The position numbers were made by a program, and so were the translations under genes. Under the pieces are notes generated by a model, which did no database searches, was not told the origin of the DNA, and worked only from the letters and a program-made list of their open reading frames with translations. A stretch of 38,735 nucleotides of DNA from Deltaproteobacteria bacterium (GTDB taxonomy: Bacteria > Desulfobacterota > Desulfarculia > Adiutricales > Adiutricaceae). Below, in pieces: positions 17,157 through 26,009 of the stretch (the first letter of the stretch is position 1; each line of letters begins with the position of its first letter). The stretch spans positions 1-38,735 of the forward strand of contig JAISRZ010000028.1 in NCBI GenBank assembly GCA_031273455.1. The letters run 5' to 3'.

Positions 17157-18704
17157 ATGATCGCCCCCAATTTCGCTCGCCACCTAGTCTCCGGTCGCTT
17201 AGAGGAGATTCGCCAAAAGGGCCAACCTCCGAAAGCCGTGGTCCAGGTCCGTTTAGCCACCAATCCTCTAAAGGACTGGAGCTCCTATGACATCACTCTC
17301 CGGGGCCTTTTGGCCCAAAACTTTAACCAAGCCGCTTTTAGCCTCGGCGATAAAGTGACCATGCTTTTAAGCGATCTAAAAGTTCCCGCTAAACCGGATC
17401 TTTTGGACTGTAGACCCCGGGCCTTTGTGGCTAAAGGGCTCGACTTTTACGATCCCTTAAGCGAAACCGACCCGCCCATTGACCATTTAACCCACCCCAA
17501 AGAGGACGATCTGTCCGCCTCTTTACCTCTTAGCCCACCTAAGGAGCCCCACGTGGAACTGACCCCCAACCTAATGACCAACCCACCCTGGAAAGGCGCG
17601 ACCTTTCCTATCCCCCACCCGGTTCCCGAGGGCCAAGGCATCGATCCGACCCGGGACTTTGACGAGGATGAGCCCGCCCTCACTGATCCCGATTTTGACC
17701 CGGATTACATCCCCTTAGACGATCCGGACTTTGAGCTGGATAAGGATCGGCTCCTTAAACCCGCGGACGATTCGGACGATGACTTCGAGGACGAGCTGGA
17801 CGATGAGCTGGACTACGACTCTGAGGACGCTGAGGACTACGACTCCGAGGACGCTGAGGAATACGACTCCGAGGACAACGAGGAATACGACTCCGAGGAC
17901 AACGAGGAATACGACTCCGAGGTCGAGGAGGAATACGACTCCGAGGACAACGAGGATTACGACTCCGAGGACAACGAGGAATACGAGTCCGAGGACGATG
18001 AGGATGACGATTCCGAGTCCCCGGAATACGCCCGGAACTTTGGGGCCACCGCCGCCGCTGGGGAAGAGCCGGACGATGGCCCGGAAAACGATCCCAATAT
18101 CCAGCCTGACGCGGACCCGGACGAGGTTCCAGACGATGGGGACGACTTTGACCCGGATTTCGATCCCCATGACCCTTCGGACTTCGGGTTAGACGTGGAC
18201 TTCGAGACCTTCTCCATCGAAGACGATCTCGAATGGCGCTTCGAATACGACCCGGAAACCGAGTACATCATCTACCCGGAAGTCTGGTTCGATGACGACC
18301 CTAAAGACTCCTCTGGCCCTCGGCCTAACGGTAACCGGCGAAAACCCTTAAGCCCTAAGGCCCCCAGCCCGGCTAACCAGTCCGAGCCCATTGACCGCGC
18401 GAGCGCTTCCGCCCCATCGCGGGGCAAGTGGTCCAGGCGCTGTAATCGCCAGCCTAAGCGGGATTTTTCGCGGAGCGGAATCGTTCGAATTAAGCGCCGA
18501 GCCAACGCTAACTGGGCCCAAAACCCGAAACGACTCTGGTCCCTAAGCTCCCCCCCAACCAACTCTGACAATGGCCCGCTGGAACCGGAACAATCGCCCG
18601 CCAAAAAGCGAGCCAAGGAGAAATCCAGGGTCTTGACCTTAAAGTCCGATGAGCTTTTGGCTTACCTCTTGGCCAAAAAGCTTTTCGGCCTCAAACCCCA
18701 TTGA
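17157..18704 (+). CDS. OB-fold-like protein with long acidic repeat tail
   Basis: The first 115 residues form a probable OB-fold-like domain with SSB-like strand order (VVQVRLATN, YDITLRGLLAQ, GDKVTMLL). Then comes a long, extremely acidic segment (about residues 160-390) that includes eight copies of an eight-residue unit YDSEDxEE (17814-18005). A basic, Pro/Ser-rich region (about 390-490) and a short hydrophobic end (LAYLLAKKLFGLKPH) close the protein. SSB proteins also carry acidic tails that recruit partners, so a conjugative ssDNA-binding role is possible but unproven; the SSB tip motif is absent. By position it replaces traV of IncI plasmids, to which no sequence likeness was recognised. 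AAGGA lies five bases before ATG. Confidence 0.75.
   Translation: MIAPNFARHLVSGRLEEIRQKGQPPKAVVQVRLATNPLKDWSSYDITLRGLLAQNFNQAAFSLGDKVTMLLSDLKVPAKPDLLDCRPRAFVAKGLDFYDPLSETDPPIDHLTHPKEDDLSASLPLSPPKEPHVELTPNLMTNPPWKGATFPIPHPVPEGQGIDPTRDFDEDEPALTDPDFDPDYIPLDDPDFELDKDRLLKPADDSDDDFEDELDDELDYDSEDAEDYDSEDAEEYDSEDNEEYDSEDNEEYDSEVEEEYDSEDNEDYDSEDNEEYESEDDEDDDSESPEYARNFGATAAAGEEPDDGPENDPNIQPDADPDEVPDDGDDFDPDFDPHDPSDFGLDVDFETFSIEDDLEWRFEYDPETEYIIYPEVWFDDDPKDSSGPRPNGNRRKPLSPKAPSPANQSEPIDRASASAPSRGKWSRRCNRQPKRDFSRSGIVRIKRRANANWAQNPKRLWSLSSPPTNSDNGPLEPEQSPAKKRAKEKSRVLTLKSDELLAYLLAKKLFGLKPH
17814..18005 (+). repeat. 24-base acidic tandem repeat (YDSEDxEE)
   Basis: Eight head-to-tail 24-base units encode Tyr-Asp-Ser-Glu-Asp/Val-x-Glu-Glu/Asp. 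Several neighbouring units are identical at the base level (TACGACTCCGAGGACAACGA), so copy number probably changes by slippage or recombination, always in frame. Confidence 0.9.
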
Positions 18705-18751
18705 TCAACCAACTTTCCTTCAGTCACGTCTAAGGGAAGGCTTAAAAAGCT

Positions 18752-18781
18752 AGGCCAGAGATTTGGCCGCGCCTCTGGCCT
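18752..18781 (+). promoter_or_regulatory. Hairpin in the spacer before the traW-like gene
   Basis: AGGCCAGAG and CTCTGGCCT form a perfect nine-base-pair stem with a 12-base loop, without a following T-run. It lies 48 bases after the acidic-tail gene and may protect or process the transcript. Confidence 0.4.
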
Positions 18782-18923
18782 GGCTCAAAAACGCCCTTAA
18801 AAACGGGGCTATTTTGGCCAACGCGGCTAGTTCGTTAGTTTACCCGACTCTTAACTCCCCAAGCGCTTTTAAGCTAATAGGGCTCGTTAAACCTTTCATT
18901 TCGCTCTTGAAGGACCAAACATC

Positions 18924-20027
18924 ATGCGTCAAGCTAAATTCCTCCTTTTAACCAGCCTTTTGGCTCTCTATTTCCTTTTCCCCAACCCTAAAGCCGCGGC
19001 GGCGGTGGGCTGCGACTGTGGGACTTTAAGCGGTTTACTGAGCCGGGCCGCGGAAACCGTGGTTAGCGGGATCGCTGGGCCCGTGACTTTAGCCATTGAA
19101 AAGGCCGCGGGCTATGAGACCTCCACCTTGCGCCAAGATCTAACGGCCATCCGGGAAGCTATTCTCATGGCCCAAGAGCGCGGGGCCGAGGCCGTGGAGC
19201 TGGCTGACCAAAGGGCCGCTGATCGGGACGCGGAAAAAACTTATGAGCCAGCCTCCCAACCCATCACCAATTGCTTAAACGACCAGCTGGGCGAAAGCTG
19301 GCGAGAGGCTGGCCCAGTTCGGGACGTTCTTCGAGAGGACTTACTCAAAGCCGCCACCGCGAGAACCACCCGTAACGCCAAACCTCTGGACTACTTAGAG
19401 GAAATTAACGCCGTCTCGGCGGTCAACCAAAACTTAAGCCGCTTACTGGGAACCGCCCCGGATAGTTTGACTTTAAGCGAAACCGAGTACGCTTCCGCGG
19501 GGGAGGTTTTAGGCCAATTGACCGATCCCTTACCGGCCCCAACTTTACCTAATGGCTTGGACCAAAGCCCAGCCGGGAAACTGTACACCGCCGCCAAAAT
19601 CGATCTGGATAAGCGCTTAGGTCTGTACCAAGGGATTTTAGCCCAAAGGTTAGCCAGCCGAGCCCCCTCCATTGACGGTTTAGAGGAATGGGCCGAACGA
19701 AAGTGGGGCGAGATGGGCGGAACCGGCTCGCCCCCAGGCTTGGTTAATGGGCGGTTGTCGGAAAATAGCCTGATCTGGCTTTTAGCCAACGTCCGGTTAG
19801 GCTCGGCCAATTGGCACGAAAAAGTCCTACCGGCCTTACCCGAGGCCGGGTTATTACGGGAGCTAGCGGTCATGGCCGCCACCCAGTTAGAGCTGACCCG
19901 GCGGCAAACCGCCCATTTGGACAACATTTCCTTAATGCTGGCTTTAGAAGGCCTAGATCGTTTGGACCAAAGAGCGCGACCGGCTTTACGCAACCAATAC
20001 CGTTTAGCCGTGGGCGCCCGCGACTAA
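18924..20027 (+). CDS. TraW/IcmX-like exported protein
   Basis: A cleavable signal peptide (hydrophobic residues 6-20, ending KAAA-AV) is followed by a Cys pair (GCDCG) and a mainly helical mature protein of about 340 residues. The position between dotO/traU and dotA/traY matches traW of IncI plasmids and icmX of Legionella, periplasmic proteins needed for type IVB transfer. The mature part (SLIWLLANVRLG, VMAATQLELTRRQTAHLDNI) is compatible with this family, but I see no decisive motif. Length is somewhat shorter than IcmX. AAGGA lies about nine bases before ATG 18924. The call is based mainly on position and export signal. Confidence 0.6.
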   Translation: MRQAKFLLLTSLLALYFLFPNPKAAAAVGCDCGTLSGLLSRAAETVVSGIAGPVTLAIEKAAGYETSTLRQDLTAIREAILMAQERGAEAVELADQRAADRDAEKTYEPASQPITNCLNDQLGESWREAGPVRDVLREDLLKAATARTTRNAKPLDYLEEINAVSAVNQNLSRLLGTAPDSLTLSETEYASAGEVLGQLTDPLPAPTLPNGLDQSPAGKLYTAAKIDLDKRLGLYQGILAQRLASRAPSIDGLEEWAERKWGEMGGTGSPPGLVNGRLSENSLIWLLANVRLGSANWHEKVLPALPEAGLLRELAVMAATQLELTRRQTAHLDNISLMLALEGLDRLDQRARPALRNQYRLAVGARD

Positions 20028-20110
20028 TCCTTTAACCACCAACAAAACCCCTTTAACCCCTCTAATCTTTAGCGACTTATTTTACCTAACCCTTAGCGAT
20101 TAGGTCTGTC

Positions 20111-20134
20111 CCCCCAAAGCCAAGGCTTTGGGGG
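20111..20134 (+). promoter_or_regulatory. Perfect hairpin just upstream of dotA
   Basis: CCCCCAAAGCC and GGCTTTGGGGG form a perfect 11-base-pair stem over a tiny loop. It ends about 12 bases before the AAGGA ribosome site of dotA. It has no T-run. It may be an attenuator or a 5' protective stem that sets dotA expression. Confidence 0.5.
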
Positions 20135-20158
20135 AAAGAACCCATTAAGGAAAAAAGC

Positions 20159-22213
20159 GTGAGTGAGCTTCCTTTAGCCAGCCAAGTCCCCACCAACGAT
20201 TTAAGCGGTCAGCTTCTGGGAAAGCTTTTGGGCCCCGGTTGGGACACCTTAGCCCCCCAGACCGGGGTGGAGGAGGCGGCCTCTTTAATCCGCCAAGTTC
20301 TTACGGGGTTTAACTACTTAGCCTTAACCGCGGTCAGTTTTTTGTTCGTTTGGTATATCGTTCGGGCCATGACCCAGACCGCCCGGGAAGGGTCCTTTGG
20401 GGGCCGACGATTTGGCGGGATGTGGTTGCCTTTGCGCTTAGCCGGGGCTTTAACCTTCGCGGCCCCGGTTTATCAGGGGTTATCCATTTTTCAAGCCGGG
20501 TTGCTTTTAGCCATTGGCTATAGCGTCAATCTGGCCAACTTTGTCTGGGCCGAGGGCTTGGATTTTTTTGAGAAGCATGGCGGCAAACTAACCCTCCAAG
20601 CCCCAGCCTCGGTGGTCGAGGATGGGCGCGAGCTGGGTCGAGGGATCTTAACCGCCCTCACCATCCAAGAGTATTACGGTCAAAGGCTGGAGCGGCCCTT
20701 AACCGGCTTATTGGCCCAAGAGGTCTTTTACCCACCCGCCGGAACCGCTGGGGGCCAACTCATCGTCTCCCTTAACCCGCCCCCCGGCTCAGCGCTAGCC
20801 GTGGGGGATTTAGGCCGAATTCGTCTCCCTTGCGACAGTTTGGACTCCACGATTTGCCAAGCCCGCTTGTCGGCGGTTCGGTCCTTAATGACGGCTTTAG
20901 GGCCCACGGCCCGAGCCCTAGCCAATCTCGACGTTAGTTTAGACCAAGTTCCCGGCGATGAGCTGGCCCGAGCGGTTCTGGCCTATCAAGAGGCCATTAG
21001 CCCCTATTTAAGTCAAGAGGCCGATTCCACCCAAAGCGAGCTAAAAGGCGATTTACGAAAATTAACCGCCGAGGCCCAAGAGAACGGTTGGCTCATGGCC
21101 GGGGCGTACTACTGGACCATCACCGGTTTAAGCCGCAAGGGGATCCAAACGCTCCACCAGCCAGTGGTCTTTTCGGATGGCGAGGCCAAAGGTTTAACCG
21201 GCGAGGTTTTAAGCGATTTTGAGGCCGTCCAAAGCCGCTATGAGCGGTACTTGGATAACGCCTATAGCGAGGCTCGGGCTTTAGGCTTAAGAGGGGTCCC
21301 AGCGGCTTTTCCCAGCGTCGAGTGGTTTAGCGACAAAATTTCGGGGGCTTTGGGCCGGTATGGTTTAGATCGCTTAACCAGCCATCTGGCCCAAGGCGAC
21401 CCGGTGGCCGCCTTGGCCTCCTTAGGCCACTTTTTGATTGGGGCCGCCGAGACGGTCATTGGCCTAAAAGTTTTGACCATGGCCTTGGCCCAAGGGAGCC
21501 AAAACTCCTCGACCAGTTTTTTAGGCCAAATCATTTCCACGGTCTCGGGCTCGGTCTCCAGCTTTTTAACTGGTTTGGCTGGCGGCACGGTGGCCGCTTT
21601 AGGGCCGTATTTAACGGCCTTAAGCTTACTTCTTTTGGGGTATGGCTTCTTTTTGGCCTATTTTCTCCCGGCCTTGCCTTTAGTCTTCTGGTTATCCGGG
21701 GTTTTAGGCTGGCTCATGGTGGTCTTGGAAAGTTTGATCGCGGCCCCTTTGTGGCTAGCGGTTCACGCTCTTCCGGAAGGCGATGGGTTAACCAGCCGGG
21801 CCTCGACCAAAGGTTACTTCATCTTTTTAGGCGTTTTATTGCGGCCCCCGCTGATGGTTTTAGGCTTTTTAATGGCCATGGCCTTATTGAACCTTTTAGG
21901 CCGCTTAGGGGGCCAAGCCATGACCATCTTAGGGGAAGAGATCTTTCAGAACAGTTTTTTAGGGGTCTCCGGGTTTTTAGCCTTATCGGCCATTTTAGGA
22001 GGGGCCGTGGTGGCCTCGGCCTATAAGCTTTTTGGCTTAACCTCCCATTTAGCCGAGCGGGTCGTCGGTTGGATTGGCCAAGACAGTCACCATCTAGGCG
22101 AAAGCTCGGACGCTTACAAGGCCCAAACCTCCTTTGGCGTGGTCACCAATGTCGGCGGAGCGGCCATTAAAGAAACCGTGGACCCGAAAGCGCCCCGGGG
22201 ACCTACGCCCTAA
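20159..22213 (+). CDS. dotA: DotA/TraY-like polytopic membrane protein
   Basis: This large inner-membrane protein of 684 residues starts at GTG 20159, with AAGGA seven bases upstream. One hydrophobic segment near residues 45-70 is followed by the family-like stretch GRRFGGMWLPLRLAGALTFAAP (written here as FGGMWLPLRLAGAL), then a second pair of helices. A periplasmic loop of about 280 residues contains two Cys (CDS and ICQ). About five more helices lie between residues 410 and 640. This topology and the WxPLR segment are typical of DotA/TraY, an integral part of type IVB systems required for substrate passage. Its place after a traW-like gene matches IncI order. The family call is firm; the transported substrate is not known. 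Confidence 0.88.
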   Translation: MSELPLASQVPTNDLSGQLLGKLLGPGWDTLAPQTGVEEAASLIRQVLTGFNYLALTAVSFLFVWYIVRAMTQTAREGSFGGRRFGGMWLPLRLAGALTFAAPVYQGLSIFQAGLLLAIGYSVNLANFVWAEGLDFFEKHGGKLTLQAPASVVEDGRELGRGILTALTIQEYYGQRLERPLTGLLAQEVFYPPAGTAGGQLIVSLNPPPGSALAVGDLGRIRLPCDSLDSTICQARLSAVRSLMTALGPTARALANLDVSLDQVPGDELARAVLAYQEAISPYLSQEADSTQSELKGDLRKLTAEAQENGWLMAGAYYWTITGLSRKGIQTLHQPVVFSDGEAKGLTGEVLSDFEAVQSRYERYLDNAYSEARALGLRGVPAAFPSVEWFSDKISGALGRYGLDRLTSHLAQGDPVAALASLGHFLIGAAETVIGLKVLTMALAQGSQNSSTSFLGQIISTVSGSVSSFLTGLAGGTVAALGPYLTALSLLLLGYGFFLAYFLPALPLVFWLSGVLGWLMVVLESLIAAPLWLAVHALPEGDGLTSRASTKGYFIFLGVLLRPPLMVLGFLMAMALLNLLGRLGGQAMTILGEEIFQNSFLGVSGFLALSAILGGAVVASAYKLFGLTSHLAERVVGWIGQDSHHLGESSDAYKAQTSFGVVTNVGGAAIKETVDPKAPRGPTP

Positions 22214-22323
22214 CCCCTTAGCCATAACCTTTAGCCCTAACCTTTAACCCTTGAAAAACTTACGGCGCCTTTAAGGCCCGCCCTTAGCCTTGACTCTAAT
22301 CTCACCAATTTTCCGGAGCTTTA

Positions 22324-23508
22324 ATGTTTTTAAAAACTAAAAACCCCCAGGTTAAAGACCCCTTTTACCGACGAATCCCCCGAAAGGCTCTGACCCGTGT
22401 CTTTACTCGACCTTTAATCACCGCCTCCTGGGGGGCCTTAAAAGAGCGCGTTAAGGCGCCTCAACTGACCGAGCCCAACCGGAATGGGCCGCTATCAAGA
22501 TTAGCCTTAACTTTAGGTTTGGTCGCCATTTTAGCTTTGGGCCTAATCTTTGATATCCCCGCCCCCGCGGCCATCCTCATCGCTTTACCGGCCTTAGTGG
22601 CCGAGGCCTTCTTCTTAAAGAACCTTCTAAAAGACGCCTGGGTCATGAGGACGGTTCAAGTGGCCCACCGCCAAAACGCCCCACCCAGCGACCAAATATA
22701 TTCGCAAAGGACGCCAGAGACGCCAGAGACGCTGAAGCCCAAGGGAAAAATTGAACCGCTGGAACCGATAGAACAGCTGGGAACGATAGAACCGCTGAAG
22801 CCAATAGAACCGCTGGAACCCAAGGGACCCATTGAGCCTCCAAACCTCCTCGACCCACCAGCCCGGCGGTTCTTAGAAGACGATAAAATTAGGGGCCTTA
22901 AACCCCAACCTTTGGAGCTTGCGTCAGCCCCTAACCTTCAGGAGCCTAACCGCCAAAGCCCTAGCTTTCATAACTTAAAACCGGGCGCGCCGCAAGCTCA
23001 AGAACGGTCTAAAGCCCCCCAAATAGCCTCCCTCTGGGCTTTGGCCCTTATCCCCTTGGCCTTAATATTCAATGCGGCTTGCGCTGGAACCGTATATACC
23101 CCTAAAGATCCAGAAGTCACCGCCCTTCCGGCTAAACCTTTGGATCCAGCCTTAGCCCTTTTGGGTTTTGGGGTCCAAGGTGTGATCCACCTAAAATACG
23201 CATACGCGGGAACCGCTTTAAACCCGGATCGTTTTAACCGGCTCTCCGTCTTAAGCCAAAGCGCCGGGTTAAACCGACCTTGGCTGGGCTCGGCGGGGGA
23301 AGCGGTTCTGGCTCTGGCCAAATCCTTAGGCTACTCGGTCCGCGTCGAGCCCAGAGCGGCCCATTTTGAGGTGACCTTACGCCCGGAACCCCAGCTTTCT
23401 TATTATGACCATATTCAAGATTTAAACGTGGCCTTAATCCCCCAAGCCGGGATCTTAATCGACCCCATCAATAAAATCCTGACCTTAAAGCCCTGGCCCT
23501 TATGGTAA
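22324..23508 (+). CDS. dotD: DotD/TraH domain fused to a membrane-hairpin region
   Basis: The C-terminal 120 residues resemble DotD/TraH, an outer-membrane lipoprotein of the type IVB core: VQGVIHLKYAY, an LALAKSLGYSVRVEP helix-strand and the end GILIDPINKILTLK. Before it stands a second hydrophobic segment with an internal lipobox-like NAAC (C253). Unlike known DotD (about 160 residues), 250 residues precede it: a basic N-terminus, two adjacent hydrophobic helices (about 60-100), and a Pro-rich linker with EPLEPI/EPLKPI repeats (22747-22838). CGGAG precedes ATG 22324. A TTG at 23041 could start a normal short lipoprotein, but it has no ribosome site. The order dotD-dotC-dotB-icmT supports the call. 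Confidence 0.75.
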   Translation: MFLKTKNPQVKDPFYRRIPRKALTRVFTRPLITASWGALKERVKAPQLTEPNRNGPLSRLALTLGLVAILALGLIFDIPAPAAILIALPALVAEAFFLKNLLKDAWVMRTVQVAHRQNAPPSDQIYSQRTPETPETLKPKGKIEPLEPIEQLGTIEPLKPIEPLEPKGPIEPPNLLDPPARRFLEDDKIRGLKPQPLELASAPNLQEPNRQSPSFHNLKPGAPQAQERSKAPQIASLWALALIPLALIFNAACAGTVYTPKDPEVTALPAKPLDPALALLGFGVQGVIHLKYAYAGTALNPDRFNRLSVLSQSAGLNRPWLGSAGEAVLALAKSLGYSVRVEPRAAHFEVTLRPEPQLSYYDHIQDLNVALIPQAGILIDPINKILTLKPWPLW

Positions 23509-23581
23509 AAGCTTAACCCCCTAACCAAAATTGGCCCTTAAAACTTTATCTCAAACCCCAATCGCCCTTAAGGAAAATCCA

Positions 23582-24583
23582 ATGAGACCTTTAAATAACC
23601 CAACGCGCTCATCGCAAAGCCGCCGAAGTTCGCGGCCCTTAACCCAACCGCTCGGGGCCTCTAAAAAGGGCTTTCAAAAATTTTTAATCGCCCTAACCCT
23701 AACTTTGACTTTGGTTTGGGCCCCCTATCTCGCTCAAGGGCCCAAGATAGACGACCGCGATTCCTTAGCCGATAAAGTTTTAGGTTTTTTAAGCGGAGTT
23801 TCCCCGGCCCAAGCCAGCTCTAGCCAAACTTACCCGGAGCTGGAAAGGCTATTAAGCTTAAAACCCCCCAAAAAAGGGTCAGACAATGTTAAATCGGCCA
23901 CCTTAGGCCAGGCGGCCCGAAAAGTGGCCGCCGAGACCGGGGCTAAAGTCCGGTACCAAGAGATCTTAAGCTTAATTGAGCCTATGGCCCCAGAATTGGA
24001 CGCGGTCTTTAACTTTCAGCCCTTAGTCCAAAAAAGGGGGCGCCTGACCTTAGAGCCGCCCATCGTCACCATCCAAAACGAGCTAATGACCCTAGAGGGT
24101 CGAGCGGCCCAAGGTCAAGGGCTAAGCTACCGGGTTATTAGAGGGGCTCGCCTTTTAAGCCACGCCCCGACCTGGCGGAGTTACTTAAACCCGCCTCTTT
24201 TGGCCTTGCCTAACCCCGAGGAGATCCACTTTTCCCTCTGGCCCGAGGACAGCGCGGAAAAAGACCGGTGGCGAAAAGAAATCCAAAGAGGCTGGATAGA
24301 GGGGGTCAATAACGCCAATCAGACCTTTGTAACGGCTTTAAACTTATTGATCCGCGATTACTTAGGCCTAGTTCTTTTTTATGAGCTAGAAAAACGGGGG
24401 CTAGTCCAAGGCCCAGCCATCGGCGTGGCTAGCGATCCGAAAATACCCCTAGACTCCGAGCGGGTCAGCGGGGACGGGACCCTTTACGTCATTAAAAACC
24501 CCGGTGGCCTGACCCCGAAAAAACCGGCTTCCAAATCCAAATCACCCAAATCACCCAAGCGACCTAAACCCAAAAAGGATTAA
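23582..24583 (+). CDS. dotC: DotC/TraI outer-membrane core protein
   Basis: DotC is an outer-membrane-associated part of the type IVB core complex that helps place DotH. Family features are visible: LDAVFNFQPLV, PPIVTIQNELMTL, the PTWRSYL motif (Trp-Arg-x-Tyr-Leu), RGWIEGVNNANQTF and a final DGTLYVIKNP. The N-terminal hydrophobic segment (about 30-48) is preceded by some 30 basic residues; I see no lipobox Cys, whereas Legionella DotC is a lipoprotein. A Lys/Pro/Ser tail ends the protein. I start at ATG 23582 (AAGGA seven bases upstream), not at the in-frame TTG 23531, which lacks a site. The stop codon is two bases before dotB. Confidence 0.88.
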   Translation: MRPLNNPTRSSQSRRSSRPLTQPLGASKKGFQKFLIALTLTLTLVWAPYLAQGPKIDDRDSLADKVLGFLSGVSPAQASSSQTYPELERLLSLKPPKKGSDNVKSATLGQAARKVAAETGAKVRYQEILSLIEPMAPELDAVFNFQPLVQKRGRLTLEPPIVTIQNELMTLEGRAAQGQGLSYRVIRGARLLSHAPTWRSYLNPPLLALPNPEEIHFSLWPEDSAEKDRWRKEIQRGWIEGVNNANQTFVTALNLLIRDYLGLVLFYELEKRGLVQGPAIGVASDPKIPLDSERVSGDGTLYVIKNPGGLTPKKPASKSKSPKSPKRPKPKKD

Positions 24584-24585
24584 CC

Positions 24586-25749
24586 ATGAGTTCCCTTATC
24601 CGGGCTTTACCGCCCACTGACCCCATTGACAACGCCTCTGAGGCCAGCCCTTTAGACGCCTCCGGGCCTTTAACCATTGAGGGGTTAACCAAACTTCTGA
24701 CCTGGGGCCTTAAACGCGATCTTTCCGATCTAATCTTAACCCCCGAGCAACCGCCCTGGTATCGGCGCCACGGGGTCTTTTTACCCGCCGGGCGGAGATC
24801 CATCACGGCGGCCGAGACCAATCGCCTTTTAATTGACATGAGCTTAAGCGAAGCCGCGGCCGCCATTGTGGCTTCCGGCCAAGATCTCGATTTTAGTTTT
24901 GAGATTGGCCCCAGAGGCGACAAGAAGCGGTTCCGCTGCAACGCCACGGCCATCTCCTTAGGCCGGTCCACTGGGGTGACCTTAGCCTTACGGGCCATCC
25001 CCGGGCGACCCCCGGCTTTAGCCGAGCTCAACCTGGAGCCCGGGTTACTGGAGGCCTTATTCCCCATGGACGGTTTGGTTTTAGTCACTGGGGTCATGGG
25101 GTCGGGCAAAAGCACCTTATTGGCCGCGGCCTTAAGAAGCTTAGCCGAAACCGGCGGTCGCCACATCACGACCTTTGAGGCCCCGGTGGAGTTCGATTTA
25201 ACTGACCCAAATGGCTTAAAAGGGCCGGTGGAGCAAACCGAGATCCCCAACCATTTGCCCTTTTTCCATTTAGCCCCGAGGAACGCCGCCAGACGGGCCG
25301 CTGACGTGGTCTTATTAGGCGAGACCCGGGACCGCGAGACTTTAGGGAGCTTAATCGAAGCCGCTGGCATGGGGGTGACCGCCTACGCCACGGCCCACAC
25401 CCGGGGGGTGGCCGAGACCCCCACCCGCTTAATAAACCTTTTTGAGCCCAAAGAAAGACCGGTCATGGCCGCCGAGCTTTTATCGGTCACAAAACTCATT
25501 GTCCAACAAAGGCTCTTACCCCAAAAAGGCGGGGGCCGCTTAGCCGTCCGTGAGTACTTAAGTCTAAACGCCCCCACGCGCCAGGAACTCCAAAAACTAC
25601 CCTTAAATGAGCTAGAAGGGGCTTTAGGGGCCTTACTGGAGTCCCAAGGTCAAACCCTTCTAAAAAGCGCTCTTACGGCTTTTAAACAGGGTTTACTGAC
25701 CTTGGAGACCGTGGCGCCTTTAGCTCGGGAAAAAGGCGTCAAAATATGA
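24586..25749 (+). CDS. dotB: DotB/TraJ secretion ATPase
   Basis: This PilT/VirB11-type hexameric ATPase has 387 residues; Legionella DotB has 377. Walker A is GVMGSGKSTL (GSGKST at 172-177). The Asp-box-like segment TFEAPVEFDL, Walker B VVLLGETRDRET and the His-box AYATAHTRGV follow in the usual order and spacing. DotB is cytoplasmic and docks to DotO to energise type IVB export. The start ATG lies two bases after the dotC stop, and its end overlaps the icmT start by four bases, so the three genes are translationally coupled. No missing catalytic residue was seen. Confidence 0.95.
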   Translation: MSSLIRALPPTDPIDNASEASPLDASGPLTIEGLTKLLTWGLKRDLSDLILTPEQPPWYRRHGVFLPAGRRSITAAETNRLLIDMSLSEAAAAIVASGQDLDFSFEIGPRGDKKRFRCNATAISLGRSTGVTLALRAIPGRPPALAELNLEPGLLEALFPMDGLVLVTGVMGSGKSTLLAAALRSLAETGGRHITTFEAPVEFDLTDPNGLKGPVEQTEIPNHLPFFHLAPRNAARRAADVVLLGETRDRETLGSLIEAAGMGVTAYATAHTRGVAETPTRLINLFEPKERPVMAAELLSVTKLIVQQRLLPQKGGGRLAVREYLSLNAPTRQELQKLPLNELEGALGALLESQGQTLLKSALTAFKQGLLTLETVAPLAREKGVKI

Positions 25750-26009
25750 AACCCCCTTGGGCCCACACAGCCCAAAAAGCTAGATTGTTTGTCATTGACG
25801 CCCGGGGGGCCTTCCCCATTAGCCTCTGGCTCCTCCACTGGTCCTACGCCACCTTGTTTATCGCCCTAGGGTCCATCCTCGTCTTAGCCATCTTAGAGCG
25901 CCGAGGTTTGGGCCTTAACGCGGCCTATTACCTTCTAAGGGCCAAATTGGCTGGCCCGGAAAGGGACGTGGTGCTTTTAAGAAATTTACGGGAAAGGAGC
26001 CGCTTTTAG
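25746..26009 (+). CDS. icmT: IcmT/TraK membrane protein
   Basis: This small protein of 87 residues has the normal IcmT/TraK length (about 86). The hallmark FVIDARGAFPISLWLLHW is followed by one or two hydrophobic helices, ILERRGLGLNAAYYLLRAKLAG and a charged end. IcmT is a small inner-membrane part of type IVB systems; in Legionella it affects pore formation and exit from the host. The ATG overlaps the dotB stop (ATGA), giving the fixed order dotD-dotC-dotB-icmT, known as traH-I-J-K in IncI plasmids. Confidence 0.92.
   Translation: MKPPWAHTAQKARLFVIDARGAFPISLWLLHWSYATLFIALGSILVLAILERRGLGLNAAYYLLRAKLAGPERDVVLLRNLRERSRF

Noticed and set aside
17731..18192. Open frame rich in Thr/Arg overlapping the acidic repeat region, and its antisense Val/Leu-rich frame
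   Set aside because: Both are frame-shifted readings of the 24-base repeat inside the OB-fold gene; neither has a ribosome site or any motif.
18763..18951. 62-residue frame from TTG before the traW-like gene
   Set aside because: The start lies within a hairpin, there is no ribosome site, and it overlaps the well-supported next start.
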